This document shows, piece after piece, positions 6,936 through 13,952 of a stretch of DNA of 36,790 nucleotides (position 1 is the stretch's first letter; the number at the start of each line of letters is the position of its first letter). The DNA comes from Streptomyces flavidovirens DSM 40150 (GTDB taxonomy: Bacteria > Actinomycetota > Actinomycetes > Streptomycetales > Streptomycetaceae), in NCBI RefSeq assembly GCF_000429085.1, contig NZ_AUBE01000037.1, forward strand, positions 1 through 36,790. Reading direction: 5' to 3'. The position numbers were made by a program, and so were the translations under genes. The notes beneath the pieces were generated by a model. The model was not told the DNA's origin, ran no database searches, and saw only the letters and a program-made list of their open reading frames with translations.

Positions 6936-8003
6936 TCACGCCTTGGCGAGCGCGAACCGCTTCTGGCCGGCCGTCGGGCGTACGACCAGGCCGGGAGGTC
7001 TGCGCGGCGCCGCTACTCGGTCGGTGAAGACCGTGGGATCGCAGAGCATGCCTGGACTGCGCCACGAGGAGGTGCGTCCGGTGGTCACCGGCGGGCGGTC
7101 TCCGGCTGGTCGGGCGCGACGTCGTCGCCGTCGCCGCCGGCGGGGCCGCAGTCCCACTCCGCGACCACGGTGCCGGTCTCCCGGTAGCGGGCGATGGCGT
7201 CCTCGTCCACGGTGCCGTCGGCGTCGGTGAACCAGATCTCCGGCAGCGGCCCGTACGCCTCCTCGTAGGCGGCGACCCAGGCGATCGGGCCGTGGCCGTT
7301 GTTCGCGACGTGACGGATCGGCTGGCCGGCGGTCTCCAGGCACAGGGCCGCGTAGGCCGGGGTGCCGAGCAGTTCGTGCCAGGCCGCGTCCACGGCCGGG
7401 GAGAACATCTCCGGTGCGGACAGGCCGCTCTTGAAGCGCTGGCCGGTGATGGTCAGGAACCGGCGCAGCTCGGTCGTTGCGGTACTCACGGTGGTGCCCC
7501 TCTCGGTGTCGAGTGGTGCTCGCCCCGGCCCGGGGTGGGACGGGTGTGGTGCCGTGCACCGCGCACCCGGGAGATCCGGTCTCTGCCGGGTGCGCGGTGG
7601 GTTTCAGGGGGGCCGTGACGGCCTGGGGTGCAACGCTGGCGAGGCGGTCCAGGCGCTCGTACAGGGCGCGTACGAGCCGGGCGCGGCTCTGGGCGCAGCG
7701 CGCGGTGCCCTCCAGCGGAACGGACAGGCGGCGGTCGGCTTCCTCGAGGACGACGTCGGCGAGGGCGCGGGCGGCGTGGTCTTCGGGCAGCAGGTCCGCG
7801 GCACGGCGGACATCGACGGCGACGGCGCGGGCGGTGCCGGTGAGCAGCAGGGCAATCTGCTGGAGGTCCGCAGAGGGAAGGCTGGGGCTCCCGGTCCATC
7901 CGAGCACGGCCTTGACGAGGCACTTGTGGAGCTCCCGGTCGAGGGGGAGCTCGATGTCGAGGCGTCCTTCGGGGTCGTAGAGCACGACGTGGGGGTCGGT
8001 CAT
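6936..8003 (-). CDS. Conserved hypothetical protein; only the first ~140 residues look genuine
   Basis: The ATG at 8003 overlaps the stop of the 62-aa gene by ATGA. Residues 1-140 (MTDPHVVLYDPEGRLDIELP, ADLQQIALLLTGTARAVAVD, RALADVVLEEADRRLSVPLE, SRARLVRALYERLDRLASVA) form a convincing helical protein of Streptomyces type. After about 7590 the sequence turns into Arg/Pro-rich low complexity, and from 7489 it overlaps another convincing gene in a different frame. The natural stop, probably near 7500-7600, therefore appears lost by a small indel or mutation. The end coordinate given is just the first stop in frame. Function unknown. Confidence 0.5.
   Translation of the reverse strand: MTDPHVVLYDPEGRLDIELPLDRELHKCLVKAVLGWTGSPSLPSADLQQIALLLTGTARAVAVDVRRAADLLPEDHAARALADVVLEEADRRLSVPLEGTARCAQSRARLVRALYERLDRLASVAPQAVTAPLKPTAHPAETGSPGCAVHGTTPVPPRAGASTTRHREGHHREYRNDRAAPVPDHHRPALQERPVRTGDVLPGRGRGLARTARHPGLRGPVPGDRRPADPSRREQRPRPDRLGRRLRGGVRAAAGDLVHRRRRHRGRGRHRPLPGDRHRGRGVGLRPRRRRRRRRRARPAGDRPPVTTGRTSSWRSPGMLCDPTVFTDRVAAPRRPPGLVVRPTAGQKRFALAKA
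7085..7489 (-). CDS. Glycine-rich-domain-type hypothetical protein, 134 aa
   Basis: The sequence contains FSPAVDAAWHELLGTPAYAA, GPIAWVAAYEEAYGPLPEIW and RYRETGTVVAEWDCGP. The D-x-x-W-H and Y-E-E-x-Y-G blocks resemble the actinobacterial glycine-rich-domain (GRDP-like) small proteins, whose role is unknown. GTG 7489 has GAGGGG about eight bases upstream. Codon bias clearly supports this frame against the long open frame (6936-8003) that overlaps it. It is the last gene of the minus-strand cluster that begins with the DUF6879 and XRE genes, and is probably expressed with the small genes just upstream. Confidence 0.7.
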   Translation of the reverse strand: MSTATTELRRFLTITGQRFKSGLSAPEMFSPAVDAAWHELLGTPAYAALCLETAGQPIRHVANNGHGPIAWVAAYEEAYGPLPEIWFTDADGTVDEDAIARYRETGTVVAEWDCGPAGGDGDDVAPDQPETARR

Positions 8004-8188
8004 CGTGCGCCCTCCGCGTCGTCGTCCTGGTCGTGGTCGCCGGTGTCGGCGGCCGGGCCATGGATGGCGAGGAAGCGGGCGTAGCCGCGGTCGGCGCGGG
8101 CCAGGAGCGCCGGGGAGGGCTGGCCGAAGGCGGGCGGCTGGAGTCCGTGGTCTTCCGGCTGGGTGTCGGCGGGTGTGGGTGCGCTCAT
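8000..8188 (-). CDS. Small conserved hypothetical protein, 62 aa
   Basis: The protein reads SAPTPADTQPEDHGLQPPAF, then GQPSPALLARADRGYARFLA, then IHGPAADTGDHDQDDDAEGA. This is a short acidic-tailed family that I associate with XRE-DUF5753 neighbourhoods in Streptomyces; function is unknown. Its stop overlaps the ATG of the next gene (ATGA at 8000-8003), so they are coupled. A GGAGGCGGTG stretch upstream of 8188 can serve as ribosome binding site. Confidence 0.6.
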   Translation of the reverse strand: MSAPTPADTQPEDHGLQPPAFGQPSPALLARADRGYARFLAIHGPAADTGDHDQDDDAEGAR

Positions 8189-8289
8189 GGGGCACCGCCT
8201 CCGTGTGCTGGGTGCGTCGCGTCGGTGTCGTTCGACGCTACGGAGGCCGCCGCGTGGTTCTCAACGAGATTGCGGGTAATTGCGGAACA

Positions 8290-9138
8290 TCACTCCAGGG
8301 CGTCGATCGCGGCCTGGATGAGGGCGCGGGCCGTGTCGCCGTAGACGGCCATCTCCTGGAGGCGGGCGAACGCCTTCGTGTAGTCGGCGACTTCGCGTGG
8401 CTGGGTCACCTTGATCTCCGCTGTCAGGGTCTCCACCACGGCCGTGGTGTCGTCGTGGACGTAGAACGCCTCCAGCGGCCACACGGTGCGCTGCGCGGTG
8501 AACGGGATGATCCCGAGCGAGACGGAGGCGAGCGGCATCACGGCCAGGAGGTGGCGCAGCTGGCCGCGCATCGCCTCGGGGTCGGCGGTTCGGTAGCGCA
8601 GGACGGATTCCTCGATGAGGACGACGTAGCGGTGGCCGCCCTCGTAGAGGAAGCGGGAGCGGGCGATGCGGGCGGCGACGGCTTCGGTGACGTCGTCGGG
8701 GGTGCCCTGGAAGCGGGTGATCTGCTTCATGAGGGCGGTCGCGAACGCCGGGGTCTGGAGGAAGCCGGGCGGCACGTTGGAGAGGTAGACGCGGCAGTGG
8801 CGGGTCTGCTCGTGCAGGGTGTACCAGTCCTGCTGGACCTGACGCATGCCGTTGCGGTGCAGGCGGCGCCACTCCATGTACATGGAGTCGACCGCGCGGG
8901 CGGTGGCGATGAGGTCGGCGGCCTGGTCGTCGGCGCCGCACGCCGTGCACCAGGTCCGGATGTCCGCGTCCGAGGGGAGGACCGCGCCCTTTTGGATGCG
9001 GGTGGTCTTCGCGGGATGCCAGCCGCACCGGGCGGAGAGTTCCTTCCCGGTGAGGCCGGCGTCCTTGCGCAGGTGCGTGAGGCGCACGGCGAGCGCCTCG
9101 CGGGCCGCTTGTGCGCTGGACGATGGGGAGGCGGGCAC
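8290..9138 (-). CDS. XRE-family helix-turn-helix regulator with DUF5753 domain, 282 aa
   Basis: Residues 15-60 carry the XRE fold (LAVRLTHLRKDAGLTGKELS, ARCGWHPAKTTRIQKGAVLP). From about 100 a DUF5753 domain follows (VYLSNVPPGFLQTPAFATAL; GHRYVVLIEESVLRYRTADP; MPLASVSLGIIPFTAQRTVW; YTKAFARLQEMAVYGDTARA), the usual architecture of the very abundant Streptomyces regulators linked to DUF397 or DUF6879 partners. GTG 9138 gives the normal length of about 280 residues and lies 11 bases after the stop of the DUF6879-like gene, so the two form an operon. The longer open frame reaching 9720 is not needed. It likely controls its own cluster; ligand unknown. Confidence 0.88.
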   Translation of the reverse strand: MPASPSSSAQAAREALAVRLTHLRKDAGLTGKELSARCGWHPAKTTRIQKGAVLPSDADIRTWCTACGADDQAADLIATARAVDSMYMEWRRLHRNGMRQVQQDWYTLHEQTRHCRVYLSNVPPGFLQTPAFATALMKQITRFQGTPDDVTEAVAARIARSRFLYEGGHRYVVLIEESVLRYRTADPEAMRGQLRHLLAVMPLASVSLGIIPFTAQRTVWPLEAFYVHDDTTAVVETLTAEIKVTQPREVADYTKAFARLQEMAVYGDTARALIQAAIDALE

Positions 9139-9146
9139 AGGTCTGC

Positions 9147-9608
9147 TCAGGGGGCCTGGACGGTGTACTTCTCGTGTGGGATGCCGCGTTCCCAGACCGC
9201 CTCGAACGCCGTGGCGCACAGCGCGGCCGCGGCCGGATCGTCGGTGCGTTCCTTTCCGTCCGGCGCCCAGTCGCCGGTGCCGGTGAAGTGGTGGAACTGC
9301 ACGACGCGCCCGTCCAGGAGCCAGAAGTCGTTGCCGGGCAGCGGGATGTCGCTCGCCTGGCGACGGGGCAGCCAGCGCAGGTCTTCCCCGGCCTGGAGGT
9401 TGAGCGGGGTGATGGCGTGCTCGTAGCGGATGTAGTCGGTGACCGGCTCCGAGACGATCCGCGCGCGGCGCATCACCACGCCGCGGGCGACCGCGTCCTT
9501 GACGAGCGGCATCCATTGCGGCCAGAACGAGCGGGCCGGATCGAGGTTCGGGACCAGGAAGGACTCGAAGTCGTCCCGTTCGTCGCCCACCGCGTAGACG
9601 ACGCGCAT
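9147..9608 (-). CDS. DUF6879-family protein, N-terminus lost at an IS21 remnant
   Basis: The body (VMRRARIVSEPVTDYIRYEH; PGNDFWLLDGRVVQFHHFTG; AAALCATAFEAVWERGIPHE) is typical of DUF6879 proteins, partners of XRE-DUF5753 regulators. The family normally begins some 15-20 residues before a TAVHLEMRD motif; here RTAVHLEMRVVYAV is present in frame just before ATG 9608, but no start codon of the right length precedes it. An IS21 transposase remnant begins near 9680. I therefore think the original 5' end was removed by the IS event and that ATG 9608 is only the first available start. Function of the family is unknown. Confidence 0.65.
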   Translation of the reverse strand: MRVVYAVGDERDDFESFLVPNLDPARSFWPQWMPLVKDAVARGVVMRRARIVSEPVTDYIRYEHAITPLNLQAGEDLRWLPRRQASDIPLPGNDFWLLDGRVVQFHHFTGTGDWAPDGKERTDDPAAAALCATAFEAVWERGIPHEKYTVQAP

Positions 9609-9675
9609 CTCCAGGTGGACGGCCGTGCGGTGGGTGTGAGGAAGCCCAGCCCCGAGTCGCGCATGAGCTGGGCAT

Positions 9676-9990
9676 CGCTGCTGATGAACTGGCTGGTCTG
9701 CACCGGCGGTTCGAGGTCATCCCCGGTGCTCAAGCCCAGGTCGACTGGGGTGACGAGGGCAAGGTCCTCGCTCACGTCGGCCTCCCGAAGGTCTACTCGT
9801 TCCACATGGTCTTGTCCTACTCGCGCGATCCGTTCTGCTGTTTCACCACCAGCCAGGACCTGGCGACGTTCTTCGACTGCCACCGCCAAGCGTTCACGCA
9901 TTTCGGTGGGGTGCCGATGACGATCGTCTATGACCGCACCAAGACGGTTGTCGGCGTACACGTGAACTTTAAGGAGTACGCCGACAACGT
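9676..9990 (+). mobile_element. IS21-family transposase (IstA) remnant, integrase-core part only
   Basis: The plus frame reads RRFEVIPGAQAQVDWGDEGK, then VLAHVGLPKVYSFHMVLSYS, RDPFCCFTTSQDLATFFDCH and FTHFGGVPMTIVYDRTKTVV. This is the rve/DDE core of an IS21 IstA, including the first catalytic Asp (QVDW) and the second (VYDRT). Both the N-terminal DNA-binding part and the rest, with the catalytic Glu, are absent, and no IstB is adjacent. It differs in sequence from the IS21 copy at 13950-16370. Its left edge truncates the DUF6879 gene and its right edge meets the first copy of the 230-bp direct repeat. Confidence 0.8.
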
Positions 9991-10004
9991 GGTTGCGCAT
10001 AGTT

Positions 10005-10232
10005 GCGCGCACCGACCGTCCAGCAGCACAGAGAGCCGGTCAAGAGGACCGAGAAGGCTGGAGGGGCTGGCCCACGCGGCGCGGTGCGGGCCAGCCTCCG
10101 CCAGTTTCTGCCGGCGGGACGTGCGGCCAGCGCTGCGCGCAGGCGCGCGGCAATGGGCTGCTACCGCTGGACGAAGCTGGGGTCCTTCATCTGGTCGGGC
10201 TCGGACAGCTGCTTGTGCGGGGCAGGCCGGCG
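10005..10232. repeat. 230-bp direct repeat, copy A
   Basis: About 228 bp closely matching 13723-13952 (roughly 85-90% by eye), in the same orientation, from the shared GCGCGCACCGACCGTC to GGCCGGCG. On the minus strand both copies encode a C-terminal tail containing KQLSEPDQMKDPSFVQR and QPIAARLR-ALAARPAGRN, followed by a GC-rich hairpin. In copy A the tail is interrupted by TAG after FVQR. The parent gene is not recognised. The two copies bracket the terpene operon. Confidence 0.75.
10060..10099. terminator. GC-rich hairpin inside repeat copy A
   Basis: GGAGGGGCTGGCCC (10060-10073) can pair with GGGCCAGCCTCC (10088-10099) around a 14-base loop. It lies downstream of the terpene operon in its direction of transcription and may serve as its terminator. 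No T-run follows, as is common in Streptomyces. Confidence 0.45.
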
Positions 10233-10323
10233 CCCGGCGAGCGACCAGCCCAGGGGCGCAGTCCGGCGCGGCGCCGGTCCGGGTCGTCGACGCCTCCCTC
10301 GTACCAGGGCTCGCCGCGCTGGT

Positions 10324-11361
10324 TCATTGCCGCGTGGTGGGAAGTAGTTGGTGATCGGTACGGTCCGAGTGCAGGGTCACGGTCCCCCGGGCGATGGGGC
10401 GGTCGATGAAGTCCGCAGTGCCGTGGTATCGGGGTGCGAAGCGGGCTTGCTCGAGGTTTCCCGAGATCACGTACTCCAGGTTGTGGAGATAGGCCGCAAC
10501 GGCGCAGTCAGCGCCCAGCCGCGAACTGCGGAGCGTAGTCAGCATGTCAGCGATCTGTTGTTCCTTGAGGGCCACGAGGTTTACGAGCTTGTCGATTGCC
10601 TGCTGGAGAGTTGCGCCAGCTGTGAGTAGCACGCAGACCGCGTTGACGTGGTCACCGGCGAAGTGCTCGGCGCGGAAGGAGAACAGGTCGTTGGAGAACA
10701 GCAGGTGTTCGGCACAGGCCCAGTGCAGGGAACGTAGCCTGGCCAGCACCGGGTCGGTGAGATCTACGCCTGCCGCGTACTCGGTGAGGATGAAGTAGAC
10801 CCACGCGGCCAGGCTCTGCTCGAGGCGCACGCTGGTGTAGCTGGCAAGGTCCAGGACTGAGCCCTGTGCGCGTGAGGACACCTCGCGCAGGCATCCGCGG
10901 GCGAAGCCTCGTGCGGCTTCGGTCAGCCTGTGACGTTGCCGGGCGGGCATCCGCTGTGCCATCGCCTGCCAGACATCGGCCAACGCCCTGCCATGGGCCG
11001 TAGCCGGTGCTCCTCCTTGCATCACGTGCAGCGTGTCGTTGAGGACCTGTTCGACGTCGGTGGAGCTGTCGGGGCTGCTCTGGAGGAACAGGTCGTCGAA
11101 GGCGAAGAGGAATGAGGTGAGGCGAGCGAGGTCGTGGAATCGGTCTTCGTCGGTGACCGGGTAGGTGAACGCTGTCCACAATGCGCTGCGCTGGGCGAGG
11201 AAGGTGTCCCGGGCGCGGTCAGTGGGGAAGGGGTAGTGCTCGGTCAGCCACAGGTCGTGCCATCGTTCGAGCTTGGTGATGGCCGGGTGACGCTGGCGGG
11301 CCAGCCGGAGGGGAATGGCGGCGAGCTCGTAGACGGCGCCAGTGTCGATGGTGTGGGTCAT
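10324..11361 (-). CDS. Class I terpene synthase (second cyclase), 345 aa
   Basis: Metal-binding motifs of class I cyclases are present: aspartate-rich FAFDDLFLQ (Asp89-Asp90), pyrophosphate-sensor Arg179, NSE triad SNDLFSFRAEHF (Asn224, Ser228, Glu232) and the C-terminal RY pair (RFAPRYHG). Length fits single-domain bacterial cyclases with an alpha fold. It ionises a prenyl diphosphate and cyclises it in the cytoplasm; the product cannot be predicted. The ATG 11361 overlaps the stop of the other cyclase by ATGA, so the two are translationally coupled and probably made in equal amounts. The open frame to 11403 lies inside the upstream gene. It is the last gene of the operon; the hairpin in repeat copy A follows. 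Confidence 0.88.
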   Translation of the reverse strand: MTHTIDTGAVYELAAIPLRLARQRHPAITKLERWHDLWLTEHYPFPTDRARDTFLAQRSALWTAFTYPVTDEDRFHDLARLTSFLFAFDDLFLQSSPDSSTDVEQVLNDTLHVMQGGAPATAHGRALADVWQAMAQRMPARQRHRLTEAARGFARGCLREVSSRAQGSVLDLASYTSVRLEQSLAAWVYFILTEYAAGVDLTDPVLARLRSLHWACAEHLLFSNDLFSFRAEHFAGDHVNAVCVLLTAGATLQQAIDKLVNLVALKEQQIADMLTTLRSSRLGADCAVAAYLHNLEYVISGNLEQARFAPRYHGTADFIDRPIARGTVTLHSDRTDHQLLPTTRQ

Positions 11362-12368
11362 GGCAGCAAGCCCATGCCCTCCCGCTTCGGGCTTTCGACC
11401 CATCCGTCATCGGAGTACCGGTTGGCCCCGAACAGCTGATACCAGGTGGTGACGCCGCTGGTCGCGAGCGCCATGTGGTGTACGACGCGTTCCACGTCCG
11501 GCTGATCGGCGCCGAAGTCCGGAAGTGCGTCGGCGAGGGCGACGAACTCGGCGAGGTCGGCGTCATGGATGCGAAGCATCTCATCGCAGGCTTGTTCAAG
11601 GGACAGGTCGTCCTCGCGTTGGAGGACGAATGCCAGGTTGATCGTCTCCCCGTCGCCACTGCGGGGGATTTCCTTCGGCATCGAGTAGGCGTCGTTCTGC
11701 CAGGCGGTGATGCGCGCCAGGAGATGCATGGCTCTTCGGATGGCCGGATGCGTCGCGATGTGGTCGGGCAGCGGTACCCCCAGTTCGAGTTCCACCAGTG
11801 TCAGCCAGGGGTACATGCCGACGCTGTAGGGCCGGAACTCCTCCAGTTCGGCAAGAGACGGGACGCGCTGGTCCAGCTTGAAGGGTGCCTCCGCCTCGAT
11901 CCCTTTTTGAATGAAGTTCTCGTGGTTCTCACGGGAGAACCGGCTCAGCCAGTGCGGCGGCATCAGCTCTGTGGCCATGACCCGCAGGTCGGCAGCCATC
12001 CTCAGCACCGGATGCTCGTCGGTGCGGGGGCGGGCACCATCCAGGATTTCGCCGACCCGTCGGCGCAGGGCTGCGAGTTCAGCAGGGGAGCTCGTCCCGA
12101 AGTGGTCGTCGAGGTGCGTTGCCCAGAGTGAGAACAGAGCAGTGGTCAACGCTCTCTCGTGCGAGAGCGAGTGAGGGAAGGAGTACGCGGTGACAAGGTC
12201 CAGTCTCTGTCGCCGGTAACGGGCTCGGCCTTCCTCGGGCAGGTGGATGAACTGATCGCACCACGTGTCGTATTGCGGCGCCATGGACTGGGCATAGGGG
12301 CTGTGCGCGGTGAAGCGGTCGGGGAGCCGGAATCTGCGCGGCCTGACAATCTCGGCCAGGGAGTCCAT
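11358..12368 (-). CDS. Class I terpene synthase (first cyclase), 336 aa
   Basis: The motifs are THLDDHFG (Asp87-Asp88, a short DDxx(x) form), sensor Arg179 (EEFRPYSVGMYP), and NSE triad WQNDAYSMPKEI (Asn225, Ser229, Glu233, with the usual Lys232). The overall pattern WCDQFIHLPEEGRARYRRQR and WLTLVELELGVPLPDHIATH is typical of bacterial sesqui-/diterpene cyclases. It begins 37 bases after the prenyl synthase stop. ATG 12368 is given, but GGAG lies seven bases before an in-frame TTG at 12377, which may be the real start. The two cyclases share little sequence outside motifs, so they are not a recent duplication and should make different products or act in sequence. Confidence 0.88.
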   Translation of the reverse strand: MDSLAEIVRPRRFRLPDRFTAHSPYAQSMAPQYDTWCDQFIHLPEEGRARYRRQRLDLVTAYSFPHSLSHERALTTALFSLWATHLDDHFGTSSPAELAALRRRVGEILDGARPRTDEHPVLRMAADLRVMATELMPPHWLSRFSRENHENFIQKGIEAEAPFKLDQRVPSLAELEEFRPYSVGMYPWLTLVELELGVPLPDHIATHPAIRRAMHLLARITAWQNDAYSMPKEIPRSGDGETINLAFVLQREDDLSLEQACDEMLRIHDADLAEFVALADALPDFGADQPDVERVVHHMALATSGVTTWYQLFGANRYSDDGWVESPKREGMGLLP

Positions 12369-12405
12369 GGACGGCAAGGTGGATCTCCGCTCTCGACAGA
12401 GCCGC

Positions 12406-13554
12406 TCATGCGACTCTGGTGGTGGTGTCGTAGGCGATCTGACGCAGCGCGTCAGTGGCGGCAAGGGGGAATGGGCCCGTGTCCAGTGAGCGGAGCGCCC
12501 GCTCACGCCGCGAGGTGATCATGTGCTCGACGCTGTCGCGGGCGCCGGTCGCGATGAGGATGTCCCGGATGCGGGCAGCGCCGCCCTCGTCCAGCCCGGG
12601 ATCGCCGACAAGCTTTTCGAGAGCCTGCCGCTGGACTGGGTCGGCGCGTTGCAGGGCGTGGGCCAGCAGGACCGTGTGCTTTCCGTCGCGCAGGTCCTCC
12701 ATACAGGATTTGCCCGTCGTATCGAGCGTTCCGAAGACGCCGAGGAGGTCGTCTCGGAGTTGGAACGCCTCACCGAGAGGCAGGGCGAAGGCGCTCAGCG
12801 CGGAGCGCGTGTCGGCGGCTGTGCCAGCGAGGGCGGCACCGATGTGCAGGGGCCGCTCGACGGTGTACTTGGCGGTCTTGTAGCGCACGATCTCCATGGC
12901 CCGCTCAATGTCGCTGGTGGGCCGGCCTGCGGCGACAACATCAAGGTACTGGCCGTACATGAGCTCGGTGCGCATGTTTTCGACGACCGGTAGGGCGGCG
13001 GCCAGTTGGGCGGGAGTGAGGCATGTCGTGGGAAAGAGCTCGTCTGACCAGGCAAGGGCGAGGTCACCGATGAGGATGGCCGTGCTGATGCCCAGGTGCT
13101 CGGCCTGTGCTTGAGAGCGAGCGCCGCGGTGGAGGTCAGCGAGGACACGGTGAAGAGTGGGCCGGCCGCGGCGTGTGGCGGAACGGTCAACCACGTCGTC
13201 ATGGATCAGTGCGAAGGTGTGGAACATCTCCAGCGACGCGGCCGCGTGAAGTACCGGGGTGATGTCTTCCTGTCCGCTAGCGGCGTACCAGCCCAGTACG
13301 CACAGCAAGGGCCGCAGGCGCTTGCCGCCGGAGAACAGCAAGGCATGCAACGCTTCGCCAGTTTCACGGGGCAGGTGGCAGGCGGATTCTGTGCGGCGCT
13401 TTTCTGCCAGGAAGGTGTCCAGCACAGTATCGACGGCATGACGCACGCCCCGCAGGTCCAGCAGGGTCACATCCACTGCCGCAGGCGCCGGCATTGGGCA
13501 TTGCCGCTGGCTGCCAGGGACGGCGGCAGGAGCAAAGTCGGCATTCTCGCTCAT
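12406..13554 (-). CDS. Polyprenyl diphosphate synthase (likely GGPP-type), 382 aa
   Basis: A trans-prenyltransferase that elongates allylic diphosphates with IPP. The first aspartate motif is LIHDDVVDRSATRRG (Asp119, 120, 123) without the two-residue insertion of bacterial FPP synthases; the second is LRDDLLGVFG (Asp268, 269). GGKRLRPLL binds IPP and KTAKYTVERPLHIGA is conserved. The residue five before the first Asp is Phe114 and the residue four before is Ala115; a single aromatic at -5 is known from type I GGPP synthases, so C20 product is my inference. ATG 13554 follows GGGGCGGG; M at 13494 is an alternative. It is first in the operon and should feed both cyclases. Confidence 0.88.
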   Translation of the reverse strand: MSENADFAPAAVPGSQRQCPMPAPAAVDVTLLDLRGVRHAVDTVLDTFLAEKRRTESACHLPRETGEALHALLFSGGKRLRPLLCVLGWYAASGQEDITPVLHAAASLEMFHTFALIHDDVVDRSATRRGRPTLHRVLADLHRGARSQAQAEHLGISTAILIGDLALAWSDELFPTTCLTPAQLAAALPVVENMRTELMYGQYLDVVAAGRPTSDIERAMEIVRYKTAKYTVERPLHIGAALAGTAADTRSALSAFALPLGEAFQLRDDLLGVFGTLDTTGKSCMEDLRDGKHTVLLAHALQRADPVQRQALEKLVGDPGLDEGGAARIRDILIATGARDSVEHMITSRRERALRSLDTGPFPLAATDALRQIAYDTTTRVA

Positions 13555-13605
13555 CCCGCCCCGCAGAGTGATCACTTCATAGCCCGTCAAGACTACAGAG
13601 AGTGC

Positions 13606-13634
13606 GACTGAAATCACTAGACGTAGTTTCAGTC
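13606..13634. promoter_or_regulatory. Operator-like palindrome upstream of the terpene operon
   Basis: GACTGAA, then ACTA, centre GACG, then TAGT, and TTCAGTC form a 29-bp imperfect palindrome located about 50-80 bases upstream of the prenyl synthase start. Size and position suit a dimeric repressor such as a TetR-type protein. The stretch from 13555 to 13722 must also hold the operon promoter, but no clear -35/-10 pair can be defined. Confidence 0.4.
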
Positions 13635-13722
13635 AGTGTGGCCGAAACGCGACTTACCGTGAAGGCGTGCCCACACGCTCCGACAACGCAGCCGAGCCGG
13701 CGCCCGACCGGAACCAGCCGCC

Positions 13723-13952
13723 GCGCGCACCGACCGTCCCGCAGCGCAGAGAGCCGGTCAAGAGGACCGAGAGGCTGGAGGGCTGGCCCCACGGGATGCG
13801 GTGCGGGCCAGCCTCCCAGGTCAGTTCCTGCCGGCGGGACGTGCGGCCAGTGCTGTTCGCAGGCGTGCGGCGATGGGCTGGAATCGCTGGACGAAGCTGG
13901 GGTCCTTCATCTGGTCGGGCTCGGACAGCTGCTTGTGCGAGGCGGGCCGGCG
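13723..13952. repeat. 230-bp direct repeat, copy B
   Basis: Partner of 10005-10232. On the minus strand an open tail reads HKQLSEPDQMKDPSFVQRFQ, PIAARLRTALAARPAGRN, then stop at about 13821, without the TAG found in copy A. It ends abruptly where IS21 IstA homology begins (about 13950), so the IS lies immediately next to it and has replaced the rest of the parent gene. Confidence 0.75.
13775..13819 (-). terminator. GC-rich hairpin in repeat copy B
   Basis: CTGGAGGGCTGGCCC (13775-13789) pairs with GGGCCAGCCTCCCAG (13805-13819) with one bulge. It directly follows the tail ORF of the repeat on the minus strand and would insulate the terpene operon from upstream transcription. Confidence 0.45.

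Noticed and set aside
5998..7230. 410-codon plus-strand frame opposite the SDR gene
   Set aside because: Antisense to a gene with complete SDR motifs; rich in Arg/His/Pro with no recognisable domain.
8005..9426. 473-codon plus-strand frame opposite the XRE-DUF5753 gene
   Set aside because: Gly/Val/Arg-rich low complexity sequence, shadow of the real minus-strand genes.
13602..13949. In-frame extension of IstA to an ATG/GTG at 13602
   Set aside because: The extension encodes repeat copy B and upstream DNA in a meaningless register; IstA homology begins only at 13950.
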